A stretch of DNA of 43,236 nt from Candidatus Altarchaeales archaeon ex4484_96 (GTDB lineage Archaea > Altiarchaeota > Altiarchaeia > IMC4 > QMZM01), in the NCBI GenBank assembly GCA_002254405.1, contig NJDH01000002.1, forward strand, positions 1 through 43,236. Reading direction: 5' to 3'. This document shows, in pieces, positions 7,512 to 16,453 of the stretch. Each line of letters opens with the position of its first letter. The first letter of the stretch is position 1. The notes under the pieces were generated by a model. It saw only the letters and a list, made by a program, of their open reading frames with translations, was not told the origin of the DNA and made no database searches. The position numbers and the translations under genes were made by a program.

Positions 7512-9389
7512 TTAAACCCCCATTTCACTTATCTTCTTTTTTATCAGAGCGCTTACGGCTTTGCCGTCGGCTCCTCCCCCAAACTCACTTAATACCTTGC
7601 CAGTTAAGGGGCCAACAGCCCTTAAACCCTGTTCTTTTATGAAAACCTGGTTTTCTTCAACTATTTTATCAACAACATCAAGCAATCCCTTATTGGATGC
7701 CATACCCAGTTTTTCATCCCTTACAATATCCTCCACGGTTTTAGCGGGATTACGCGCTATTCCAAGCAGAACCTTAATAACCGAGTCCCTCGATATTTTA
7801 CCCTCACCCAGATAATCAAATAACATCCTAAAATGATGCTCCCCCAGGTGTTTGACCTCAACATCAAACCTCTTTTTGATTTCCTTCGGCGTGGAGGTTA
7901 AGGTTGTAGCCATAAAAGTCGGGTCAACATTAGGGTACTCATCCACCAACCCGATAAACCTCTGATTTACCGCAGACCGCAACACTTGGTTGGCTAATTC
8001 CTCGCTTAAGCCCACCCTAAGATAATCCTTAATCAATTCATCCGGTTTTTTCGGCAGATTCTTTTTTAATCTAGAAATCGTTTTATCGCTTAATTTGATA
8101 AGAGGCTCATCGGTCTCTGGATACATCCTGGCTGAACCGGGCAGAGGCCGCATATACACTGTTTTACCATCCCCTGTTGATCTGCGGGTTTCCTCGGGAA
8201 CGCCCTCAAATGCCTTAACACACCTGTTAAACAGAGTATTAGAGACCATCTGTGCTGTTTTTTTGTTCTCCAGGAAAATAGCGTATGCGTCGTTTACGCC
8301 CTCGCATAATCTATTGCCTAATAGCTTAACCTCCTTAGAAGAAAGCCCGTAACCGGGTAGTTCATCAGAGTGTATAATGCCTTTAACGCCTGAGATGTTT
8401 TTTGCATACTGTGCCAGCTCTGGGCCCAGTTTATTTTTCAACAAACCCCTGAAACCAGGTAATCTCATAGCATACACGCGGGCTTTGGAATCCAACCTTT
8501 TTATGAAAAACTTCGACTTTGTTTCAGAGAAATAATCGGTTAAATCAATCAGTTCATGCACTAAATCGGATTTCTTAACCCCCCTGTTTTTTAATTCCTT
8601 CAATACCTCAAGAAGCATCAACTGCCTTTTAACCTCAGCTGCCATCACCTTATCTATTAATTTTAAATCCTGCACCCCCTTGATTTCAATGCGCTCACCC
8701 CCCTTAATCGAGACATTCAAATCCTGCCTGATAGTGCCCAAACCCCTTTTAACCCTGCCGGTTGCCCTCAAAAGCAGACCAAGTTTCTCGGCAACCTCCC
8801 TGGCATGCTTTGGGTTTTTTATGTCGGGGCTGGTCCCCAGCTCCACCAGGGGAATGCCAAGGCGGTCAAGGCGGTATACTGTTGTATTGGATTCCGTCCT
8901 TATTTTACGCGCCGCATCCTCCTCCAGGCATATCAGGGGGATGTCCACCCGCCCCTCGCTCGTTTTAAGAAACCCGTCAACTGCGACAAGCATTGTTCTC
9001 TGGAAACCCGAGGTGTTTGAGCCGTCTATCACGGTTTTTCTCATCACCTGCATCTCATCCACCAAAGAGCCGTTAAGCAAAAGAGATATCTCACATACTA
9101 TCTCCAAAGCCTCCTGATTAAGCAGGTGAGGCGGCTCTTCGTCCAGCTCAACAAGGCAATTCAAATCAGCGTATGCTTCATAAACAAAGCGCCTGTTCCT
9201 ATAAAACTCATGCAGGGCAGCCGGGTCCACCTCGCCTATTTCGCCCGCAACAGCCCTCATCCGCCGCTCCACCCTAAAATCAGGTTCATCCTCAGCTATC
9301 ACCGAAGGACAGCCGCAGAAAAGCTTATGGGTGTCAAGCTGCTGGTGTATTTCTATCCCCGCCTTAAATCCAAGTTTCTTATAGTCCAT
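7512..9389 (-). CDS. gatE: Glutamyl-tRNA(Gln) amidotransferase subunit E
   Basis: The 625-residue protein is the tRNA-binding kinase/transamidase subunit of the archaea-specific GatDE enzyme, which converts Glu-tRNA(Gln) to Gln-tRNA(Gln). It begins MDYKKLGFKAGIEIHQQLDTHKLFCGCPS, the GatB/GatE cradle-domain signature. It continues with the GatE-specific AspRS-like insertion in the middle (RLPGFRGLLKNKLGPELAQYAKN region) and ends with the helical YqeY-like tail (GPLTGKVLSEFGGGADGKAVSALI). The frame stays open upstream to 9656, but that part overlaps the divergent HPP gene and has no homology, so ATG at 9389 is taken; it gives the normal length. GatD is not in the window. Confidence 0.96.
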   Translation of the reverse strand: MDYKKLGFKAGIEIHQQLDTHKLFCGCPSVIAEDEPDFRVERRMRAVAGEIGEVDPAALHEFYRNRRFVYEAYADLNCLVELDEEPPHLLNQEALEIVCEISLLLNGSLVDEMQVMRKTVIDGSNTSGFQRTMLVAVDGFLKTSEGRVDIPLICLEEDAARKIRTESNTTVYRLDRLGIPLVELGTSPDIKNPKHAREVAEKLGLLLRATGRVKRGLGTIRQDLNVSIKGGERIEIKGVQDLKLIDKVMAAEVKRQLMLLEVLKELKNRGVKKSDLVHELIDLTDYFSETKSKFFIKRLDSKARVYAMRLPGFRGLLKNKLGPELAQYAKNISGVKGIIHSDELPGYGLSSKEVKLLGNRLCEGVNDAYAIFLENKKTAQMVSNTLFNRCVKAFEGVPEETRRSTGDGKTVYMRPLPGSARMYPETDEPLIKLSDKTISRLKKNLPKKPDELIKDYLRVGLSEELANQVLRSAVNQRFIGLVDEYPNVDPTFMATTLTSTPKEIKKRFDVEVKHLGEHHFRMLFDYLGEGKISRDSVIKVLLGIARNPAKTVEDIVRDEKLGMASNKGLLDVVDKIVEENQVFIKEQGLRAVGPLTGKVLSEFGGGADGKAVSALIKKKISEMGV

Positions 9390-9432
9390 CTGTGAGTATA
9401 TTTTTATGTGATAGAGTATTATTAATTGAGTG

Positions 9433-10023
9433 ATGGAGGAAGAAAACCAGCTGAACCTGAGGGAAGAATACAGCAGTATAATAAATTCCCCGCAGGATAA
9501 GGGCAGGCTGAACCCAAGACATGTTTTTTTCCCCGCCATACTCGCCGGCTTAAGCATCAGCGTAATAGCATACTTTTGGGATATAACCCAATATGGTATT
9601 TTATTCGCATCCTTTGGCTCATCAGCTTTCATATTATATGTCACACCCAATGCCAAACAGGCTCAACTGAGAAACATACTAGGGGCTTATCCGCTGGCGG
9701 GATTCTTCGGTTATCTGTCTGCGACCTACATAATGCCTTACATAAATTTCGCGGATATCACATTCGATTACGCGGTTACGGGGGGTATAGCCGTCATGTT
9801 GACCACCCTGGCAATGCTTACCACCAGATTCGAGCACGGGCCGGCGGCGGGAGCAGCCCTCGCCTTCGTGATAAAGGAACCTGATGTGATAGCTGTTTTT
9901 CTTCTGATAGGCGGAGGCATCACCCTGCTGATAATAGCCAGAATATTAACCTTTATGGTTAAGGAGGAATACGAGCTAGAGCAGGCCATTAGACATACAC
10001 TGCATCTGGGTGAAACAAAATAA
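9433..10023 (+). CDS. HPP-family integral membrane protein
   Basis: A protein of 197 residues with four or five hydrophobic helices after a polar N-terminal stretch of about 30 residues. It resembles the HPP family (named after a His-Pro-Pro motif): here the equivalent segment reads FEHGPAAGAALAF, so the second position is Gly instead of Pro. Some HPP proteins have been linked to nitrite or anion transport in plastids and cyanobacteria, but the archaeal function is not established. ATG at 9433 is chosen over the in-frame GTG at 9430. It is divergent from gatE, with 43 bases between the start codons, and precedes priS by 25 bases, so it may share a transcript with it. Confidence 0.7.
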   Translation: MEEENQLNLREEYSSIINSPQDKGRLNPRHVFFPAILAGLSISVIAYFWDITQYGILFASFGSSAFILYVTPNAKQAQLRNILGAYPLAGFFGYLSATYIMPYINFADITFDYAVTGGIAVMLTTLAMLTTRFEHGPAAGAALAFVIKEPDVIAVFLLIGGGITLLIIARILTFMVKEEYELEQAIRHTLHLGETK

Positions 10024-10048
10024 CTTAACTCGCTCCCTAAATAATTAA

Positions 10049-11197
10049 GTGAACACTAAATCAAAGATTTACCTGAAAAAAAGATTCAAAAAATATTTCT
10101 GGGACAACATAATCGATGCACCTGATGACATAGAACACCGTGAGTTTGGAACAGGGACCCTGGATGCTAAAATAAAGGTAAGGCATAAATCCTTCAAATC
10201 AGCTAAGGAACTCTCAGGTTATCTGAAAAGAGAAGCACCCTACTTCATCTCCTATTCTGCAGCATACTATCGTTTCCCGGAAAACCAGCCTATGGAAAAA
10301 AAGCAATGGATTGGAGCAGAGCTGGTATTCGACCTAGACAAGGAAATGGATTATTTTATTGAAGAATCACTCAACGAGGTGAAAGAGGAGGCCTTAAACC
10401 TATTCGAGTTTCTATTAGAGGATTTTGGTGTTAGAAAAAAAGACATCAAAATCAATTTCTCAGGCAGCAAAGGATACCACATTCACGTCTCCAACCCCCA
10501 GGTGAATGCCTTAGACAAAGACTCAAGACAGGAATTAGTTGATTACGTTACCGCCAACGGATTTGACCTCGATTATTATTTTACCAGAGAGGCTGTAAGC
10601 GGCGTAAACCTAGGGGGGCGGGGAGATTTCCACTCCAAAGACGATAATACCGCAGTAGTCAGAGGCCCAACCGAAGGGGATACAGGCTGGGCTAAAAGAG
10701 CATATGATGTTGCAATGGACCTGGTTTCATCTGACGAGGATAAACTGAAAAAAGAATATAAACTAAGAACAAAACAGGCGAAAATAATAGCCAGCAACCG
10801 AGAACATAACCAGCGCTTTCTAAGGGAGGGTAAATGGGATGCACTAAAGGGTTTAACCAAGCATATGAGAGAAAAGATTATTGAGCGCTATGCTGTTTCA
10901 ATGGTAGAAGACACCGACCGGATGGTCACAGCCGACACCTCACGACTCATCCGGCTCCCCAACACGCTTCATGGAGGAAGCGGGTTAATAGCCAAAAAAA
11001 CAAAAAACCTGGAGTCATTCAATCCGCTGATTGATGCAATAGCATTCAGCGAAGACGAAGTTGAAGTTATTGTGAAAGAAAATACACCCGCATTCCACCT
11101 AAACGAGAACACATTCAAACTTCGGAAAGGAAAAAACAGGATACCAGAATATGCAGCAGTCTATCTGCTTCTCAAGGATAAAGCCGAAATCGCGTAA
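10049..11197 (+). CDS. priS: DNA primase small (catalytic) subunit
   Basis: The 382-residue protein is the archaeal/eukaryotic-type primase catalytic subunit that makes RNA primers for replication. Seen directly: the N-terminal YLKKRFKKYFWDN, the reading-grade specific EHREFGTG, the catalytic acidic motif AELVFDLD (near residues 90-97), NFSGSKGYHIHV (the SGxxGxHxxV motif that binds the nucleotide), and DTSRLIRLPNTLHGGSGL. The length is typical. The start is GTG at 10049 with no obvious ribosome binding site. The large subunit gene priL is absent from the window. It converges with the unrecognised gene at 11201, leaving only three bases between the stop codons. Confidence 0.96.
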   Translation: MNTKSKIYLKKRFKKYFWDNIIDAPDDIEHREFGTGTLDAKIKVRHKSFKSAKELSGYLKREAPYFISYSAAYYRFPENQPMEKKQWIGAELVFDLDKEMDYFIEESLNEVKEEALNLFEFLLEDFGVRKKDIKINFSGSKGYHIHVSNPQVNALDKDSRQELVDYVTANGFDLDYYFTREAVSGVNLGGRGDFHSKDDNTAVVRGPTEGDTGWAKRAYDVAMDLVSSDEDKLKKEYKLRTKQAKIIASNREHNQRFLREGKWDALKGLTKHMREKIIERYAVSMVEDTDRMVTADTSRLIRLPNTLHGGSGLIAKKTKNLESFNPLIDAIAFSEDEVEVIVKENTPAFHLNENTFKLRKGKNRIPEYAAVYLLLKDKAEIA

Positions 11198-11200
11198 AAA

Positions 11201-12079
11201 CTAGATACCATAAAGCTTCGAGATAAAATCAGGGGCGATAATGTCTCTAACCAGAATCGCACCCGTATGCACGTGTATATCATCGCCTTCTATTATGATG
11301 TTTCCTCCATCGAATGTTATCTTATTGGATTCAGAGCTATTGAACCTTATCGAGGGCGTTAATTCACTGCAATCAAATAATTCCCCTGTTTTGTTTACCT
11401 GCTGCAGGGCGCTGCTAAAAGGCTGGCTAACGCATTTGGAGCCGTTCATCGAATAGGGGAAAATCAAAAGCATGTTTTGTTCCATCGACTCCCTCATCTC
11501 CTCGGGTGTTATCACCCCATCGTTGTCTAAATCTTTAGCCTGGGCTGTAGCCGCCTGAAGATAACCTAAAGCCCCCAACACATCACCGTATCCTGATACT
11601 GCATCAACCCCCAGCCTTGAGTCAAGCAAAACATTAACACGCTTCCATTGTCCTGAAGCACGATAAATAATATCAAGATCATCAGGACATGATATGTTAT
11701 CCCTAAGGCAGGCGAAAGCATGACAAGCGTTAAGCAGGCTATGAGATGAATCACCCTCTATCAATACAGAATCCCCTTTAATGTAGACGCCAGTGGAATC
11801 TGCTTTTCTTACGTCGATAACATGACCCTGGCGGTCAGGCAGTGAAATAGCAGACAACTCAAAGTTGCAGGTCAGTATATCCCTATCTGCTGAATCCCTC
11901 AGATTGATGTAGCGCCAGAGCGTAACCTCACTAAAAGGTATATCCGACTTAATGCTCACCCCCGCAATATTGGTCTGATAGCTGTAGTCCGGGGTGCTGA
12001 ATAGATAATATACTGCCAAAACACCGGCGACAAAAAAAAACACCGCAACAGCAATATATTTAATCCTCTCCGCGTTCAT
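11201..12079 (-). CDS. Unrecognised membrane-anchored protein with one EF-hand-like loop
   Basis: I do not recognise this 292-residue protein. It has one N-terminal hydrophobic segment (about residues 8-27, after MNAERIK), so it is probably anchored with the bulk outside the cell or left as an uncleaved signal anchor. The rest is soluble, with six Cys (71, 119, 124, 131, 216, 237) that could form disulfides. A perfect 12-residue calcium-loop pattern occurs at 183-194 (DLDNDGVITPEE: acidic residues at loop positions 1, 3, 5 and 12, Gly at 6, Ile at 8). The C-terminus resembles beta strands. It lies 27 bases downstream of another unrecognised gene on the same strand, likely one transcript. Confidence 0.75.
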   Translation of the reverse strand: MNAERIKYIAVAVFFFVAGVLAVYYLFSTPDYSYQTNIAGVSIKSDIPFSEVTLWRYINLRDSADRDILTCNFELSAISLPDRQGHVIDVRKADSTGVYIKGDSVLIEGDSSHSLLNACHAFACLRDNISCPDDLDIIYRASGQWKRVNVLLDSRLGVDAVSGYGDVLGALGYLQAATAQAKDLDNDGVITPEEMRESMEQNMLLIFPYSMNGSKCVSQPFSSALQQVNKTGELFDCSELTPSIRFNSSESNKITFDGGNIIIEGDDIHVHTGAILVRDIIAPDFISKLYGI

Positions 12080-12106
12080 CTTGACTTATATCATCCGACC
12101 CGGTGA

Positions 12107-12799
12107 TTAAATATCATATCTTTTCGAGCCATAAAGCTTGTTCACTTCTCCGACGACGCTGCTGAACGCAACAATCTCCCCCTCACATAAGCCAAAATAT
12201 ATTTCGGTGACCACAGAACCGACCTCGGATAAAACATTAGCTAGCTTCGAATCCTTCAGGAAGGGGGCGCAAATCTGGGAGTAATATGATACACTTTCAG
12301 CGGAATCGGCTATAGATTCCAAAAGTTTTTTGTTTTTGTAGGCGGCCGCCAGATTACCTATCAGGCTGTTGGGGTCTAGTTTCGAAAGTCTTGACTTTAT
12401 CTTCTTAATGTTGTTTTTATCCTCTAGTTTCTGTAAATCAGATACTAAATCAGTTAATAGCGTTTTTTTTGTGCCGGCATCCCCCAGCAGAATCTCCAGC
12501 GCCTCATCTCTTATGGCCTCATATTCCCTGTCAAAATCCTTCTTTGGGTTAAAGTTATCCACAACATAGGCCTTAAACTCGTCCAGGCTCTTGTTTCGTT
12601 TGTGAACCGCTTTTCTGAACTCATCATCTGATTCATAATCCTTTGAAAGCACCCTCTCAAAGGCCTTAAAAAGCTCATCTATTCTCTCCTCGTCCAGGTT
12701 CTCCGGTGCCGTACCCAATAAAAGCTCTAATCCTGTGAAAAAAACCTTCTCCAGCTGAAATATTCTCTCAGCAAGTATCGAAGCGTCTTCATCGGACAT
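12107..12799 (-). CDS. Unrecognised acidic, largely helical cytoplasmic protein
   Basis: The 230-residue product has no domain I can name. It is rich in Glu, Asp, Lys and Leu with long predicted amphipathic helices, no signal peptide and no membrane segment. The open frame extends to an ATG at 12853, but that ATG is interlocked with the trm5 start (ATGCAT), so a start at 12799 (MSDEDASILAE) is more plausible; no clear ribosome binding site decides it. It is divergent from trm5 with a shared 48-base promoter region and upstream of the membrane-anchored gene at 11201. Coding is supported by the long frame and archaeal codon pattern; function is unknown. Confidence 0.7.
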   Translation of the reverse strand: MSDEDASILAERIFQLEKVFFTGLELLLGTAPENLDEERIDELFKAFERVLSKDYESDDEFRKAVHKRNKSLDEFKAYVVDNFNPKKDFDREYEAIRDEALEILLGDAGTKKTLLTDLVSDLQKLEDKNNIKKIKSRLSKLDPNSLIGNLAAAYKNKKLLESIADSAESVSYYSQICAPFLKDSKLANVLSEVGSVVTEIYFGLCEGEIVAFSSVVGEVNKLYGSKRYDI

Positions 12800-12847
12800 A
12801 TTGATACTATATTTCTCAGTCTCATATAAATAAACAAGTAACTGAAA

Positions 12848-13843
12848 ATGCATCTGAAGGTGAGGAAAAAAAACGGGGAAGAAATCAGGAATAAACTCCT
12901 TAAAATGGATGCATTAGATAACATGCGCAGGGTGCAATCAGACGATGAGTATATTTATTTCCCTCTGAAAAAAAAGATGGTATTGCCCAGCACCACAATA
13001 GTTGAAAAAGAGGGATTAGCCAAAAAACATAAACCCCGCAGCCTGCGGGAAAGCCTTGAAGGTAGGCTCCCCGATGAATTGATGAATAATCTGCCTAAAT
13101 CATTTGACCTGATTGGGGACATCGCCCTGCTTGAGATACCTGCGCCGCTATTAAATAAAAAAACCATTATTGGTGATGCACTGCTTAATTCCTTCAAAAA
13201 CATCAAGGTCGTAGCCAGGAAAAAAACATTAATCAAAACCAGATACCGCACAAGAGAGGTTGAGGTTCTCGCAGGAGAGAATAGAACAAAAACAACCCAC
13301 AGGGAACACGGCTGCATATACCTGGTGGATATCAAATCCGCTTATTTCTCACCCAGGCTAAGCCACGAGAGAATGAGGGTCGCTGAACAGGTAAGTGAAG
13401 GCGAGAGAGTTCTGGTCATGTTCGCGGGCGTGGGACCTTATGCTATATTAATAGCCAAAAAAAGAAACCCTAAAAAGGTTGTTGCAGTTGAATTAAATCC
13501 CGAAGCCGCAGAATACATGAAAAAAAACGTTGCCTTAAACAAGGTTAAGGTTGATGTTATTGAAGGGGATGTGAGAGATATAACCCCAAAACTTGGATTA
13601 TTTGATCGCATAATCATGCCTCTTCCCAAAGACGCCGGAGATTTTCTTGATGTGACTTTACCGGCTTTAGATGAGGGAGGAACGGTTCATTACTATGATT
13701 TCGCAGCCGATGAAACAGAAAGCAAAAAAAAATTAGATAATAAAACAAAAAAACTCGGATACAAGATAAAGATACTTGATTCAGTTAAATGCGGCAGCTA
13801 CAGCCCCAACCTGTATCGGACATGCGTGGATTTTAAGCTATGA
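12848..13843 (+). CDS. trm5: tRNA (guanine-37-N1)-methyltransferase Trm5
   Basis: The 331-residue enzyme makes m1G37 next to the anticodon, which prevents frameshifting. The N-terminal part carries the D1/D2 recognition regions. YRTREVEVLAGENRTKTTHREHG and the segment DIKSAYFSPRLSHER are highly characteristic of Trm5. The class I methyltransferase core has motif I FAGVGPYAI (near residue 192), the acidic end of strand two VAVELNPEA, and the catalytic-loop motif MPLPKDA (near 257) in the place of NPPY. The stop overlaps the 3' end of the convergent ABCE1 gene by six bases. Confidence 0.94.
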   Translation: MHLKVRKKNGEEIRNKLLKMDALDNMRRVQSDDEYIYFPLKKKMVLPSTTIVEKEGLAKKHKPRSLRESLEGRLPDELMNNLPKSFDLIGDIALLEIPAPLLNKKTIIGDALLNSFKNIKVVARKKTLIKTRYRTREVEVLAGENRTKTTHREHGCIYLVDIKSAYFSPRLSHERMRVAEQVSEGERVLVMFAGVGPYAILIAKKRNPKKVVAVELNPEAAEYMKKNVALNKVKVDVIEGDVRDITPKLGLFDRIIMPLPKDAGDFLDVTLPALDEGGTVHYYDFAADETESKKKLDNKTKKLGYKIKILDSVKCGSYSPNLYRTCVDFKL

Positions 13844-15559
13844 TTGCTGGATGTAATAGTATTCGCCTGTGCTTTTCTGCTCCCGGTCCTTCACAGAACC
13901 CGGTTTATTGGCTCTAGGCCGCCCTGAATCAATATCTCTCCTGAAGGAAACATCCATCTGCTTCAGAAACAGATTCATCCCATCCCTCAGGCTAAGAGAA
14001 CCTGAAGCACTGCCTTCAACCCCGGATTTGCCTGAGAAAACCATCAGCTCATCGGATAAATAATCAAGCAGCAGGATGTCGTGGTCTACCACAAGCACCG
14101 TGGTTTTTTTCTCCTGGGCGAAATGGGTCAGTATTTTAGCAAACCTAAGCCTCTCCTCAACATCAAGATAAGCTGACGGCTCGTCCAGCAGATACAGGTC
14201 GGCTTTTTTACTCAAGCAGTCAGCTAATGCAACCCTCTGCAGCTCACCCCCCGACAGCTCATCCAATGAAGAAGCAAGAAGATGGGATAGATTCAGTTTC
14301 TCGATGAAATAAGCGTTTAATTTCAGCGAATTCACGCTATCAGAGGATGTCTTAATATACTGTGGCTTATATGAGACCAGCATGTCAATATCCAGTTTAA
14401 TGTTATCAGGTGATACAACATCAGCCAGCATCTTAACGAAGGTTGTTTTTCCGGTGGCATTAGGCCCAAGTATACCCAACACCTGAGGTTTATATAATAA
14501 GCTGCCTTCCACTATTAAATCAAACCCGGGGTATTTCTTCTCCAGAATAGGATACTCTACCAGCTGCCTTCTCTTGACAGCCTCGTTGGGGGATGCAATA
14601 GTATACGATAATTCACCCCTGAATCTTACGTTCTCTGATTTAAGGAAACCAGACAGATACTCGTTTAAGCCCACCCGAACCCCCTTTATGTTGGATACGA
14701 CCCCGTATGCACCGGATTTACCATATAATATGTGAACATAATCCGATAGATAATCTAACACCACAAGATCGTGCTCGATGACGAATACATTACTGTCGGA
14801 TAAAGACCTGATAGTGCGGGCTACATTAAGCCGCTCCCGAACATCCAGATAGGAGGAGGGCTCATCCAGCAGATAAACATCGGCTTCCCGGATAAGGCAC
14901 GCTGCGATAGCCAGCTTCTGAAGCTCCCCCCCGCTGAGTGAATCAACCTTTTTATTTAGGAAAGAATCCAACCCCAAAGCATCTGTTAATTCCCCCAGCT
15001 TACCTAACTCATCCCGTTGCTTGAGCACATCCCCAGCAGAGCCCTTAACAATACGGGGAATCGATTCCACATACTGGGGCTTATAGACTGCCTTAAGCGT
15101 TCCATCAGCAAGTTTCGACAGATAATTTTGGATTTCATTGCCGCGGAATCTCTCTAAAACCTCATCCCACCTAGCATCGCCTCCCAGATTAGGTTTAAGC
15201 TCACCGGCGAGTATCTTTAAAACAGTGGTTTTCCCGATTCCGTTGCTGCCCACAATCCCCACCACACCATCTTTTGGGGTGGGCAGGTTAAATATCCTGA
15301 AACCGTTTACACCATACTGGTGTATTGGTTCGCTTAGTTCCTCAGGCAGATTTATTATCGATAAAGCACCATAAGGGCATTTTTTAACACATATCCCACA
15401 TCCGCTGCATAGTATTTCACTTATCACCGGCTTACCTGAGTCCTCATCCACTGTTATGGTCTCATCACCTGTTCGGACTTTCGGGCATACCCTCATGCAA
15501 AGCATCCGACAGTCACCGGGCTTGCATCGGTCCCTATCTAAAACAGCTATGCGAGGCAT
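13838..15559 (-). CDS. abce1: Ribosome recycling ATPase ABCE1 (RLI)
   Basis: The 573-residue protein splits ribosomes after termination. Its N-terminal ferredoxin-like domain has eight cysteines, including the RCKPGDCRMLCMRVCPK and CSGCGICVKKCP segments, for two 4Fe-4S clusters. Two ABC ATPase domains follow: Walker A GSNGIGKTT and GPNATGKTT, signatures LSGGELQKLAIA and LSGGELQRVALA, Walker B/D-loops LLDEPSSYLDVRER and LLDEPSAYLDVEER. These are all hallmark RLI sequences. The length is typical, apart from a short polar C-terminal extension (after about residue 545) ending in EYYYIQQS. The MBL-fold gene ends one base upstream of the start codon region, so co-transcription is likely. Confidence 0.97.
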   Translation of the reverse strand: MPRIAVLDRDRCKPGDCRMLCMRVCPKVRTGDETITVDEDSGKPVISEILCSGCGICVKKCPYGALSIINLPEELSEPIHQYGVNGFRIFNLPTPKDGVVGIVGSNGIGKTTVLKILAGELKPNLGGDARWDEVLERFRGNEIQNYLSKLADGTLKAVYKPQYVESIPRIVKGSAGDVLKQRDELGKLGELTDALGLDSFLNKKVDSLSGGELQKLAIAACLIREADVYLLDEPSSYLDVRERLNVARTIRSLSDSNVFVIEHDLVVLDYLSDYVHILYGKSGAYGVVSNIKGVRVGLNEYLSGFLKSENVRFRGELSYTIASPNEAVKRRQLVEYPILEKKYPGFDLIVEGSLLYKPQVLGILGPNATGKTTFVKMLADVVSPDNIKLDIDMLVSYKPQYIKTSSDSVNSLKLNAYFIEKLNLSHLLASSLDELSGGELQRVALADCLSKKADLYLLDEPSAYLDVEERLRFAKILTHFAQEKKTTVLVVDHDILLLDYLSDELMVFSGKSGVEGSASGSLSLRDGMNLFLKQMDVSFRRDIDSGRPRANKPGSVKDREQKSTGEYYYIQQS

Positions 15560-15560
15560 T

Positions 15561-16202
15561 TTATTTTATATTAGAAGAGTACATTAGATGGTTTTTCTCC
15601 AGATCCCTGCCTTCCCCCAATGGACCGTGTCCTGGCAGTAACCGTTTCACTCCGTCTTTGAGATATAGTTTATGCAGGTTATCCAATGAAATCATAAGTT
15701 TATTGAAGTCCCCCCCTGGCAGGTCGCTTCTCCCTATGCCGTCCCTGAAAACAACATCTCCGCTGAATAAATAACCAGAGTCTCTCTCATATAAACAGAC
15801 GCTTCCAGCACTATGACCTGGGGTGTAGATTACCTTAAGCCGGGCCTCACCTAAATCAATAACATCCCCGTGACCTAATATAACATCAACTTTAATCGGA
15901 GGGTATTGGGTGTTGAACAGATCACATAATATGTGTTTGCTGTCCCCCACTTCAAGATACTCTGCTGCCAGCTGATGAGCGTAAACTCTTGTGTTGTAGT
16001 TTAGCACAATCTGCGATGCGAGGGCAACATGATCATAGTGCTCGTGGGTTAGTATGAGATAGTCTATTTGGATATTTAACTTACTAGTCTCTTTTATTAT
16101 ATTAGCGTAATCTGTTCCAGTATCCACTAAAGCGGTCTTATCTGATTTCACAAGATAGGAGTTGGAGCCATATCCCACGCCCGGTATCGGATAAACCTTC
16201 AT
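15561..16202 (-). CDS. MBL-fold metallohydrolase (glyoxalase II-like)
   Basis: The 213-residue protein has the zinc-binding metallo-beta-lactamase motif THEHYDH (residues 52-58), then a His in LPGGDF-preceding and YTPGHSAGS segments, an Asp in LFSGDVVF and the final His in LLPGHGP. This is the glyoxalase II-like subgroup, so thioester hydrolysis is possible, but the substrate is not determined by these motifs. The frame is open 23 codons further upstream. ATG at 16202 is chosen because it gives the family N-terminus (MKVYPIPGVGYGSNSYL) and because a TATA-like box lies about 25 bases before it. Confidence 0.85.
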   Translation of the reverse strand: MKVYPIPGVGYGSNSYLVKSDKTALVDTGTDYANIIKETSKLNIQIDYLILTHEHYDHVALASQIVLNYNTRVYAHQLAAEYLEVGDSKHILCDLFNTQYPPIKVDVILGHGDVIDLGEARLKVIYTPGHSAGSVCLYERDSGYLFSGDVVFRDGIGRSDLPGGDFNKLMISLDNLHKLYLKDGVKRLLPGHGPLGEGRDLEKNHLMYSSNIK

Positions 16203-16223
16203 AGATAGATACTGTGAACAGGG

Positions 16224-16236
16224 GATTATATACAAA
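16224..16236 (-). promoter_or_regulatory. TATA-like box of the MBL-fold gene
   Basis: On the minus strand the sequence TTGTATATAAT lies about 22-33 bases before the ATG at 16202. This spacing is that of a leaderless archaeal transcript, and no ribosome binding site is present, which agrees. Confidence 0.5.
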
Positions 16237-16312
16237 AATATAAGCCGACGACAGACGAGCCACACACGCAAACGCTAGTGGCTCAAAAAAAGACAAAACA
16301 ACAAAAAAAAAA

Positions 16313-16453
16313 GCCGAGGTGGCAGAGTTCGGACAAACGCGCGGGACTTGAGAAATCCAAACCCCAAGGGGGTTTGATTCCCCCCTAAATCCAATGGATT
16401 TAAGAGATCCCGTTCCCCTCTGGGGAGCTAGGGTTCAAATCCCTACCTCGGCG
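16313..16453 (+). tRNA. tRNA-Ser (TGA anticodon) with a 54-nt intron
   Basis: The acceptor stem GCCGAGG pairs with CCTCGGC, with discriminator G as expected for serine. After splicing, the anticodon arm is CGGGA-CTTGAGA-TCCCG, giving anticodon TGA at 34-36. A long variable arm (CCCC-TCT-GGGG) marks a class II tRNA, and the T arm is TAGGG-TTCAAAT-CCCTA. The intron is at 16353-16406, the canonical site after position 37. A complete bulge-helix-bulge is visible: anticodon stem, central helix CTTG/TAAG, two AGA bulges and an intron helix AATCCA/TGGATT. Cutting after the second base of each bulge gives the mature 87-nt tRNA. No CCA is encoded. Confidence 0.93.
16353..16406 (+). other. Intron of tRNA-Ser
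   Basis: The 54-nt insert closes with an AATCCA/TGGATT helix and contains a second hairpin, AACCCC-AAG-GGGGTT. Splice sites follow from the bulge-helix-bulge described for the tRNA. Confidence 0.85.

Noticed and set aside
9390..9656. Extra 89 residues at the N-terminus of GatE
   Set aside because: No family homology, runs across the start of the divergent HPP gene, and the ATG at 9389 gives the exact GatE N-terminus.
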